NCBI GenBank assembly: GCA_029250385.1
Contig: JAQXFJ010000039.1
Span: 1 to 5,044 of the forward strand
Direction of reading: 5' to 3'
Length of the DNA: 5,044 nt
DNA from: Candidatus Poseidoniaceae archaeon
GTDB lineage: Archaea; Thermoplasmatota; Poseidoniia; Poseidoniales; Poseidoniaceae
Shown here in pieces: positions 1 to 5,044 of the stretch (positions are counted from its first letter, which is position 1; the number at the start of each line of letters is the position of its first letter). Both the position numbers and the translations under genes were made by a program. Under the pieces are notes generated by a model. That model was not told the origin of the DNA and ran no database searches. It saw nothing but the letters and a program-made list of their open reading frames with translations.

Positions 1-244
1 GATAGGAGAGGTGTGCATCTATTTCTTCATGATGTAGATGATCTAATTCCGATTGAGATACTGTTGGATCGTCCATGGCTTCGTAATAGGTGTTTTTTGC
101 ATCATCGTACGCATCGTGCTTGATACTACCGACACCTAGCCCTAAAGCAGCAAAAGCGATTATCCCAATGGTTACTATTGCTCCAGCCATTAGGATTGCT
201 CTGCCCCAAATGGAGTTTTCAACATGGTTGCCATGGCCGCTCAT
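1..244 (-). CDS. Small single-helix membrane protein after cytochrome oxidase subunit I, partial at its C-terminal end
   Basis: The reading frame opens with ATG at 244 and stays open to the left edge, giving 81 residues without a stop. A short His-containing N-terminus (MSGHGNHVENS) precedes one strongly hydrophobic Gly/Ala/Ile-rich segment at about residues 16-39, which should cross the membrane once. The visible remainder is acidic and polar, with a His cluster around residues 69-72 (DHLHHEE). The start codon overlaps the stop of the subunit I gene as ATGA, and an AGGGGGC motif lies 7 bases upstream, so translation is probably coupled to subunit I. I do not recognise the family. Its place in the operon suggests an accessory subunit or assembly factor of the oxidase; it could be a subunit IV-like helix or the start of a larger protein. 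The gene is real with good confidence, but its function is unknown. Confidence 0.75.
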   Translation of the reverse strand, partial: MSGHGNHVENSIWGRAILMAGAIVTIGIIAFAALGLGVGSIKHDAYDDAKNTYYEAMDDPTVSQSELDHLHHEEIDAHLSY

Positions 245-2568
245 TCTTCAGCCCCCTTTGGTTTAGCAGTCCACAGTGTTTCCGCCACTGTTTTCTTGTC
301 TGAATGGTCGTGATGGCCGTACAGTTCATTCATGTCCCCTTGAGTAGGAATATCATGGAATGATGGTGTTGGAGGTGGTGAGGAAGTAGACCATTCTAGT
401 GACCAGCCGCCCCACGGGTCTTTACCAACAGGCTCTCCATTGCGACGAGAACTGAAGATATTCCAAACTAGTAGCAATTGACTTAGTCCAAATATGAAGG
501 CAAATATACTGACTGCTAGGTTGTACTCAGCAAATCCAGTTTCTTCAAGATATGAATGCGTTCTTCTTGGCATGCCGTTAATTCCTAGTTGATGCATTGG
601 CCAGAACGCGGCATTGTAGGAAGAGAATCCAATCAAGAAGTGCCATAGGCCAAGCTTCTCATTGAGTTTACGTCCAGTAACCTTTGGGTACCAGTAGTAA
701 ACACCAGACAGAATACCAAAGACAGTTCCACCGATGAACACGTAGTGGAAGTGAGCGACTACGAAGTAGGAGTCGTGGAAGTGTACGTCTAATCCAGCGA
801 CTGGGAAGAACATTCCTGAAATACCTCCAAGAGTAAATGTTACCAAGAAACCTAGAGACCACAAGGTATGAGTTTTCATAACTAGGCTGCCACCCCAAAT
901 GGTAGCCAGCCAATTGAATATTTTCGCCCCCGTTGGTATCGCAACCGCCATGGTGGTAATCATGAACGCAGCTCGCCAAAATGCATCCATTCCAGAGGTC
1001 AACATGTGGTGTCCCCAAACAATAAATCCGACGACCCCAATACCGGCCATGGCAAATACCATCGATTTGTAGCCAAAGATAGACCTTCTAGCACTTGTCG
1101 CAAGAACTTCTGATACAATTCCGAAGGCCGGGATAATGACCACGTATACTTCTGGATGGCCAAAGAACCAGAACAAATGCTGGAACAGTAAACTGTCGCC
1201 ACCACTGGTAAAGAATACCGTGCCGATTGTGTGATCAAATAGTAAGAATACTAGACCAATAACTAGTGCTGGTAGTGACATGTACAGCATGAATACACTG
1301 ACGAATACTGACCAAGTGAATAGTGGCATCTTCATCCAAGTAACACCCGGGGCGCGCATAGTGAATACGGTGGTGATGAAATTCACACCTCCGAGTGTGG
1401 ATGAAGCCCCAAGCATGAGCATTCCTGACAGGAACGCTGTGGTTCCTAAGTTAGAACCATACTGCGAGAGTCCTTCGCCCAGATTGGCTTCAGTCAGTGA
1501 CGAATAAGGCGGGTACATAACCCAAGTAATGTCTGCTGCTTCGCCAGACCAGATTCCTGTGTAAATTAGTGGACTGGAAAATACTAGTAGCCATAGACCC
1601 ATAGCATTGATTCTGGGGAAGGCTAAGTCCTTAGCACCAATTTGTAACGGCAAAACATAGTTCATGAAACCTGCAATCATCGGCATAGCCGCCAAGAAAA
1701 TCATGGTAGTACCGTGAAGAGTGAAGAATGAGTTGTACTCTGTTTCAGTTAGGAAAGTGTTCTCTGGCACTGCAAGTTGTATCCTGAACAACAGAGCGAG
1801 GAAACCACCAACAAGGAAGAAGAAAAATCCGTACAAGAAATACATGATACCGACTTCTTTGTGGTCAGTAGTTGTGAGCCAAGGCTTCATGTAAGCCCAG
1901 AAGTTGTAAATTCCGAAGGTCTCAGGTGACCTTGAGTAGTAAACCCACATTACTCCTAGGAGAATCAAACCAAGGGCTAAACCAACCGCAGTGAGTAACA
2001 GCACTAATGCTCTTACACTTGGAGCCATTTCACCTGCATTGATTCCGGCAATAGTTGCCTCATAGGAGTTCCACATGTCACCGTTAAAGCCGTCACCACC
2101 GTTGACTGCGTTACCGTAAATAGTGAATTCAACAAACTGACTATCATCAGCAGGGGCGGTCCATTCAAAATCCCAAGTACGAAGGGCGTTTCCTTCTGTA
2201 GTATGGGTCAATCCGCCATCCATTTCATGACTCAAGGTTGGGTCTACCGATGCAACAGCTCCTTTGGACGCCAGGATTCTAAATCCACCTGCGCGACCGT
2301 TCCATGGATCTGCACCCTCGGTGCTTCCATCATTGTACAATGCCATTACGTCATTTGTTACTGTAACGGTAAACGTGTAGGTTTCACTAGCGTTATAATT
2401 TTCAGGCAGGCCGGTAACTGATACTACAGTATCGGATGATGGGCCTCCGTGGCAAGAACAACCATTATCACCTGCTGAGCCAATACCTGAAGGTGCAGCG
2501 TCAAATTGCGGCACCATGACTAAGGAGATTAGCACTATTGATAGGAGGGCAACGGTTCTAGTGCGCAT
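241..2568 (-). CDS. Haem-copper oxidase subunit I (type A1) with a fused N-terminal extracytoplasmic domain
   Basis: This is the catalytic subunit of a cytochrome c oxidase-type enzyme, which reduces O2 to water and pumps protons across the cytoplasmic membrane. From about residue 230 it is a full-length COX1. His285 and His608 are the low-spin haem ligands and His606 the high-spin haem ligand. CuB is held by His471, His520 and His521, with the cross-link tyrosine Tyr475. Glu473 in the GHPEVY motif, Asn303, Asp314 and Asn321 (D channel), and Lys549 (K channel) place it in type A1. His598-Asp599 match the Mg site and Arg668-Arg669 the haem propionate pair. The N-terminal part is unusual: a signal peptide (about 1-25), a Reeler/choice-of-anchor-like beta domain (about 35-175) with Cys37-Ser-Cys39-His40, and an extra helix (about 186-211). 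This puts the added domain outside and the COX1 N-terminus in the cytoplasm, as expected. The 775 residues exceed the usual 520-560, and no subunit III is fused at the C-terminus, which ends in a His-rich tail. The start is fixed by the signal peptide and the TAATG overlap with subunit II. Confidence 0.97.
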   Translation of the reverse strand: MRTRTVALLSIVLISLVMVPQFDAAPSGIGSAGDNGCSCHGGPSSDTVVSVTGLPENYNASETYTFTVTVTNDVMALYNDGSTEGADPWNGRAGGFRILASKGAVASVDPTLSHEMDGGLTHTTEGNALRTWDFEWTAPADDSQFVEFTIYGNAVNGGDGFNGDMWNSYEATIAGINAGEMAPSVRALVLLLTAVGLALGLILLGVMWVYYSRSPETFGIYNFWAYMKPWLTTTDHKEVGIMYFLYGFFFFLVGGFLALLFRIQLAVPENTFLTETEYNSFFTLHGTTMIFLAAMPMIAGFMNYVLPLQIGAKDLAFPRINAMGLWLLVFSSPLIYTGIWSGEAADITWVMYPPYSSLTEANLGEGLSQYGSNLGTTAFLSGMLMLGASSTLGGVNFITTVFTMRAPGVTWMKMPLFTWSVFVSVFMLYMSLPALVIGLVFLLFDHTIGTVFFTSGGDSLLFQHLFWFFGHPEVYVVIIPAFGIVSEVLATSARRSIFGYKSMVFAMAGIGVVGFIVWGHHMLTSGMDAFWRAAFMITTMAVAIPTGAKIFNWLATIWGGSLVMKTHTLWSLGFLVTFTLGGISGMFFPVAGLDVHFHDSYFVVAHFHYVFIGGTVFGILSGVYYWYPKVTGRKLNEKLGLWHFLIGFSSYNAAFWPMHQLGINGMPRRTHSYLEETGFAEYNLAVSIFAFIFGLSQLLLVWNIFSSRRNGEPVGKDPWGGWSLEWSTSSPPPTPSFHDIPTQGDMNELYGHHDHSDKKTVAETLWTAKPKGAEE
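251..257 (-). promoter_or_regulatory. Ribosome-binding site for the small membrane protein gene
   Basis: The minus strand reads AGGGGGC, with 7 bases between the G run and the ATG at 244. GGGGG can pair with the CCUCC of the 16S rRNA 3' end if one G-U pair is allowed. It lies inside the last codons of the subunit I gene. The same AGGGGGCT string precedes the subunit I start, which supports a functional role. Confidence 0.5.
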
Positions 2569-3545
2569 TAGTTAGAGCCCCCTACTTTCTGGACGCCGGT
2601 ATCGACGTCACAGAAATCTAGCCCATTTTGAATAGGAGCGACAACATCGACATTGCCAATCATCTTTGAATGGTCAAGACCACAATATTCTGCACAGCGA
2701 ATGTTGAATGTGCCTGGATCATCAGGCCAAAACCACATCATTGTACCACCTTCAAGACCTGGTACAAGGTCTTCTTTAACACCCCATTCAGGGAGCCAAA
2801 AGGAGTGTTGAACTCCCCAATAAGTACTGTTTAACTCACTGTAATCTGAAGTGTATGAAAACAGGTTCAACACTACTTTTTCATCACATGGAACAATCAA
2901 ATGATCTCCTGCTGCTGTTGATAATTTATGGTTGATAGGGATGTGACCCCAAGAGTGCAATTCATTGTCTTCAGCGTCTAGTATCATGACTGAAGCAGCA
3001 ACGAAGCGATTGAACGCTGCGTCAATTTGCGTCGAGCCCCCCGCAGTGAAGAGTTCATAGTTAGTGGCAGAACCGTCTATGACAACAGTCATATTGACGG
3101 CATCAGGGCTACCTGAGTGCTGCACTGTTAGGTTATTTCCCCAATTGACATCAATTCCAGTGACTCTTACGTCATCTTGCCAAGTTAATTCTTCTTTGTA
3201 GTTGAATTCCCAAAACCATTGCTGCCCTATTATTTCCATATCAAAGGCTTCTTCTTCGTCAGGTATGACCCAAACAGCTGTATTGGACGCTAGGGCAAGA
3301 ACTACTAGCCATACAACGATAATTGTTGGAACTACGTAAAATAAAACTTCGATTTTGGTATTGTGCCGGTCGACTGGGAAAGAACCTACTACAATATGAT
3401 CGATTTCTGATGTGTCCGGGACAATGCTGGCGCGGTATCTAATCATTGCATAGAGCAGCCATGCGAACGTGAAAATCCCAACGATGATGCCCCAAAAAAG
3501 AAACTTTTCGTAAAGTACTGAAAAAACGGTATCCTCTGCCACCAT
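2568..3545 (-). CDS. Cytochrome c oxidase subunit II, CuA-containing, with an enlarged extracytoplasmic domain
   Basis: This subunit takes electrons from an external donor through its binuclear CuA centre and passes them to subunit I. Numbered from the ATG at 3545 (325 residues), two helices at about 14-35 and 66-88 form the membrane hairpin and the rest is extracytoplasmic. The CuA site is complete: His247, Cys284, Glu286, Cys288, His292 and Met295, in the pattern CxExCxxxHxxM. The QQWFWEF motif (108-114) supplies the aromatic entry residues, with Trp110 matching the electron-entry tryptophan. About 137 residues separate that Trp from the first CuA His, against about 60 in the Paracoccus enzyme, so roughly 77 are extra. 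The added stretch includes a second LHSW string (196-199). No haem c motif is fused, so this is not a caa3-type subunit II. The start could also be GTG at 3554, but GGTGAT at 3550-3555 is well placed to serve the ATG at 3545. It is the first gene of the operon. Confidence 0.96.
   Translation of the reverse strand: MVAEDTVFSVLYEKFLFWGIIVGIFTFAWLLYAMIRYRASIVPDTSEIDHIVVGSFPVDRHNTKIEVLFYVVPTIIVVWLVVLALASNTAVWVIPDEEEAFDMEIIGQQWFWEFNYKEELTWQDDVRVTGIDVNWGNNLTVQHSGSPDAVNMTVVIDGSATNYELFTAGGSTQIDAAFNRFVAASVMILDAEDNELHSWGHIPINHKLSTAAGDHLIVPCDEKVVLNLFSYTSDYSELNSTYWGVQHSFWLPEWGVKEDLVPGLEGGTMMWFWPDDPGTFNIRCAEYCGLDHSKMIGNVDVVAPIQNGLDFCDVDTGVQKVGGSN
2577..2583 (-). promoter_or_regulatory. Ribosome-binding site for subunit I
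   Basis: The minus strand reads AGGGGGC inside the end of the subunit II gene, with 9 bases between the G run and the ATG at 2568. The match to the 16S rRNA 3' end is imperfect (one G-U pair) and the spacing a little long. It shares the string AGGGGGCT with the site before the next gene. Together with the TAATG overlap it supports coupled translation of subunit I after subunit II. Confidence 0.45.
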
Positions 3546-3549
3546 TAGA

Positions 3550-3555
3550 ATCACC
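3550..3555 (-). promoter_or_regulatory. Ribosome-binding site that decides the subunit II start
   Basis: The minus strand reads GGTGAT, complementary to AUCACC of the 16S rRNA 3' end, 4 bases before the ATG at 3545. The in-frame GTG at 3554 lies within this motif, so the ATG is the more likely start and the protein loses three residues relative to the longest frame. Confidence 0.6.
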
Positions 3556-3622
3556 CTGTTTGACCGCCCGAGTAGTAGCCCTTAAGGATTTGTCGAAAAT
3601 TGGGACTGGCTGATTGTTTTAC

Positions 3623-3639
3623 AACACCCTCGGGTGCTT
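3623..3639 (-). other. Inverted repeat / hairpin in the divergent intergenic region
   Basis: The minus strand contains CACCC-GA-GGGTG, extended outward by a G-U and an A-U pair, giving a 6-7 pair stem with a very tight loop. The plus-strand RNA would have an A-C mismatch instead of the G-U pair, so folding favours the oxidase transcript. If that transcript starts near 3640, the hairpin sits at its 5' end. It could instead be a DNA operator for a dimeric regulator. No poly-U tract follows, so it is not a typical terminator. Confidence 0.4.
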
Positions 3640-3660
3640 AGCAGTAGTGCATTTACAACC

Positions 3661-3671
3661 ATAGTATATGA
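3661..3671 (-). promoter_or_regulatory. Candidate TATA box for the oxidase operon
   Basis: The minus strand reads TCATATACTAT, the best A/T-rich TATA-like element upstream of subunit II. An archaeal start site about 25 bases downstream would fall near 3640, leaving a leader of about 95 bases that carries the GGTGAT site. A second A/T-rich stretch (TTGTAAAT, about 3650-3657) is an alternative. The assignment is by pattern and spacing only. Confidence 0.35.
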
Positions 3672-3717
3672 ATCTTAGTTTTTCATTTGAAAATCCCTGC
3701 GACAGCGAAAATTACGA

Positions 3718-3728
3718 CACTTTATTGA
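3718..3728 (+). promoter_or_regulatory. Candidate TATA box for the DUF167-Toprim pair
   Basis: The plus strand reads CACTTTATTGA, a weak TATA-like element. Transcription 25-27 bases downstream would begin near 3750. That gives either a leader of about 34 bases before the ATG at 3784 or a leaderless start at the in-frame GTG at 3751. It is the only reasonable candidate in the gap on this strand. Confidence 0.3.
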
Positions 3729-3783
3729 CTTGATTATTCTGAGAGTAACTGTGAGTTTTTTGGATGTGACGAAATGTTTCCAA

Positions 3784-4074
3784 ATGACCCTCACTGGCCA
3801 AGCTATTTTGAACGTCAATGTTCATCCTGCTGCAAAGCGTGAAGGCATAATTGGATACAATGAATGGAAAGGCGAATTGAAAATAGCAGTCAAAGCAATT
3901 GCCGAGGGCGGCAAAGCAAATAAAGCGCTAATTCATGTGATTTCAGAATCGTTTAATCTCCCCAAAGATGCAATAGAAATTATCTCCGGGTTGACATCCA
4001 AGAGCAAAAAGGTAAAACTTTCCACCACTGACATAGCGCTAATCAAGAGCATAATAGAACGGAAGTTGATGTGA
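3784..4074 (+). CDS. DUF167 / YggU (UPF0235) family protein
   Basis: This 96-residue protein is the same length as E. coli YggU and shows the family pattern. A strand leads into the VHPAAKREGI segment (matching QPKASRDSI of YggU), followed by GELKIAVKAIAEGGKANKAL (matching EVKVAITAPPVDGQANSHL), a helix, and a final IISGLTSKSKKVKL strand with its basic GxxSxxK-like motif. The family is small, soluble and cytosolic, and has no firmly established biochemical role. The ATG at 3784 gives the length closest to the family. In-frame GTG at 3751 or 3766 and TTG at 3730 are upstream alternatives, and the one at 3751 would suit a leaderless transcript from the candidate TATA box. No clear ribosome-binding site precedes the ATG. 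The Toprim gene starts 4 bases after the stop, so the two are probably one transcript. Confidence 0.88.
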   Translation: MTLTGQAILNVNVHPAAKREGIIGYNEWKGELKIAVKAIAEGGKANKALIHVISESFNLPKDAIEIISGLTSKSKKVKLSTTDIALIKSIIERKLM

Positions 4075-4078
4075 TAAC

Positions 4079-4558
4079 ATGGCAAGTTCGAATCGTAGTG
4101 ATGGGACTGGCCTAGGCAACTATCAACTTCGTTTTACTAACGCAGGACAAACATTGGGCGAGGCAAGGCGGCGTAATCGTCTACACAATTGGCCGATTGT
4201 TGTTGAAGGACCAAGAGATAAAAGAGCGCTTGAATCATTAGAATTTGTTGGCCCGATTGAGGTCCTAAATAGAGGATGGAATCTCGAAAGAGTTGTTGCA
4301 CACCTGTACGAAAAGTATGGCACTAGGAATAATTCTGCTGGTGGCTCATCGGTATGTTTACTGATGGACTGGGACCGAACTGGGGGCAGATTACAACGGA
4401 AACTTGCAAGGTTACTCGAGGGGTTTGATATGCTGGTTGATCAAGACACGAGAGTCGTTTTACAAAAGAATCTAAAACCTGAAACTAGAGTTCTAGAATC
4501 GCTTCACGGTTTGGCAGACAGATTGCGACAATTCATCGACCAAGAGGACCCTTTGTAA
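4079..4558 (+). CDS. Small stand-alone Toprim-domain protein (UPF0292/COG1658-like)
   Basis: The protein has 159 residues. After a polar N-terminal 35 residues, PIVVEGPRDKRALESL (39-54) supplies the conserved Toprim glutamate, Glu43. SVCLLMDWDRTGGRL (91-105) supplies the second acidic motif, Asp97-x-Asp99. The Toprim fold binds Mg2+ and occurs in primases, topoisomerases, RNase M5 and OLD nucleases, so a nucleic-acid phosphoryl-transfer or binding role is plausible. The later pattern, with LARLLEG, VDQDTRVVLQ and a closing VLESL helix, resembles the small archaeal UPF0292 proteins, whose function is not established as far as I know. Both acidic motifs are intact, so activity is not obviously lost. 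The ATG at 4079 follows the DUF167 stop by 4 bases, with a weak GTGAT match just upstream. The cytosolic location is inferred from the absence of a signal peptide or membrane helix. Confidence 0.88.
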   Translation: MASSNRSDGTGLGNYQLRFTNAGQTLGEARRRNRLHNWPIVVEGPRDKRALESLEFVGPIEVLNRGWNLERVVAHLYEKYGTRNNSAGGSSVCLLMDWDRTGGRLQRKLARLLEGFDMLVDQDTRVVLQKNLKPETRVLESLHGLADRLRQFIDQEDPL

Positions 4559-4567
4559 ACATACAGT

Positions 4568-4577
4568 GGTTTATAAC
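4568..4577 (+). promoter_or_regulatory. TATA box for the fasciclin gene
   Basis: TTTATAA at 4570-4576, within GGTTTATAAC, is a clear archaeal TATA element. Its centre is about 26 bases before the ATG at 4599, which puts the expected transcription start at or next to the start codon. No ribosome-binding motif lies between them, so a leaderless mRNA is likely. Confidence 0.65.
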
Positions 4578-4598
4578 CCTCAATTTCAGCCCAAAGCC

Positions 4599-5044
4599 AT
4601 GAACAAAAAAGTAACACTACTCATTGCCTTGATCTTTGTCTTGCAAGCAACCCAATTTGCTCAAGCAGACGATCATGAAGAAAATCAAACAATCGTCGAT
4701 GTAGCATCAAGCACTGGATCCCACGACAGCCTAGTTGCAGCACTAAATCACGTTGGATTGGCTGACACACTTGCCGGAGATGGGCCATTCACCGTCTTTG
4801 CTCCAACTGACCAAGCATTTACCGATGCTGGGATAAATCTAGACGACTTCGACACCGAAGAAGAAAATAACACCCTTTCAGACATATTACTCTACCACGT
4901 GATTTCTGGCGCTGCTGTTGATGCAGCAAACGTAACTGATGGAATGACAGCAGAAGCTGCAAATGGTGATACATTATCATTCACCGTTACCAACGATTCA
5001 GTCATAGTCGCAGACGCCACCGTTACCAGTGCTGACGTAGAAGC
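4599..5044 (+). CDS. Secreted fasciclin (FAS1) domain protein, partial at its C-terminal end
   Basis: The frame starts with ATG at 4599 and is open to the right edge, giving 148 complete codons. Residues 1-23 are a typical signal peptide: MNKK, a hydrophobic core, then a likely cleavage after AQA. The mature part begins with an acidic DDHEE stretch and enters a FAS1 domain at about residue 31 (TIVDVASS). The domain shows the H1 box FTVFAPTDQAF (64-74) and the central YHVI motif (99-102), followed by DGMTAEAANGDTLSFTV. The H2 end of the domain lies beyond the window. FAS1 domains mediate adhesion or ligand binding outside the cell; nothing here shows the partner. The visible part is acidic, as often seen in secreted proteins of marine microbes. 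Its own TATA box 26 bases upstream suggests transcription independent of the Toprim gene. Whether more FAS1 repeats or a membrane anchor follow cannot be seen. Confidence 0.92.
   Translation, partial: MNKKVTLLIALIFVLQATQFAQADDHEENQTIVDVASSTGSHDSLVAALNHVGLADTLAGDGPFTVFAPTDQAFTDAGINLDDFDTEEENNTLSDILLYHVISGAAVDAANVTDGMTAEAANGDTLSFTVTNDSVIVADATVTSADVE

Noticed and set aside
668..1018. Open frame on the minus strand inside subunit I
   Set aside because: It overlaps the conserved COX1 core in another frame, and its Cys/Arg/Trp-rich translation looks like no protein family.
999..1238. Second open frame on the minus strand inside subunit I
   Set aside because: It is also out of frame with strongly conserved COX1 sequence (CuB region) and has no recognisable motif.
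1280..1507. Open frame on the plus strand opposite subunit I
   Set aside because: It is antisense to conserved COX1 helices and has no supporting promoter, ribosome-binding site or family resemblance.
2203..2421. Open frame on the plus strand opposite the fused N-terminal domain
   Set aside because: It is antisense to a coherent Reeler-like domain, and its translation is low in recognisable structure.
2449..2460. Calling the N-terminal motif a standard cytochrome c haem site
   Set aside because: The spacing is CxCH, not CxxCH, and no other haem ligand is evident. It is reported only as a possible metal or haem site.
3623..3639. Intrinsic terminator
   Set aside because: The hairpin lies between divergent starts, not after a gene end, and is not followed by a T run in either direction.
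4123..4323. Open frame on the minus strand opposite the Toprim gene
   Set aside because: It is antisense to the Toprim motif region and is explained by the codon pattern of the real gene.
4980..5032. Short repeat of ACCGTTACCA within the fasciclin gene
   Set aside because: There are two copies only, at different frame contexts in Thr/Val-rich coding sequence. This fits codon use in beta strands rather than a repeat element.

Overview
The window looks like the chromosome of an aerobic, probably marine, archaeon. Marine Group II/III Euryarchaeota (Poseidoniales-like) is my best guess. This rests on archaeal-type TATA elements, one of them about 26 bases ahead of a start codon with no room for a leader; an archaeal-type small Toprim protein (UPF0292/COG1658 style); and a haem-copper oxidase operon whose subunits carry unusual extracytoplasmic additions. 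The taxonomic call is inference and could not be checked against a database.

Left part (1-3545, minus strand): a terminal oxidase operon read right to left. Subunit II (CuA protein, 2568-3545) comes first, then subunit I (241-2568), then a small one-helix membrane protein that runs off the left edge (1-244). The genes overlap as TAATG and ATGA, and a similar G-rich ribosome-binding motif precedes both internal starts, so translational coupling is likely. Subunit I has every haem, CuB, D-channel and K-channel residue of a type A1 oxidase. Ahead of this catalytic core it has a signal peptide, an extracytoplasmic Reeler/choice-of-anchor-like domain with a Cys-Ser-Cys-His motif, and an extra membrane helix. 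Subunit II has a complete CuA site but about 77 extra residues in its extracytoplasmic domain. No subunit III or haem biosynthesis gene is in the window.

Middle (3546-3783): a divergent control region. It has a candidate TATA box for the oxidase operon, a short hairpin just downstream of it, and a weaker TATA candidate facing right.

Right part (3784-5044, plus strand): a DUF167/YggU-family protein and, four bases later, a stand-alone Toprim protein, probably co-transcribed. A TATA box at 4570-4576 then drives a secreted fasciclin (FAS1) protein that is cut by the right edge and probably made from a leaderless mRNA.

The most interesting element is the oxidase. An added extracytoplasmic domain with a possible metal- or haem-binding motif on subunit I, together with an enlarged CuA subunit, suggests a modified site for electron entry or donor docking. 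That function is a hypothesis; the fused architecture itself is read directly from one uninterrupted reading frame. No tRNA, rRNA, CRISPR array, insertion sequence or attachment site was seen.
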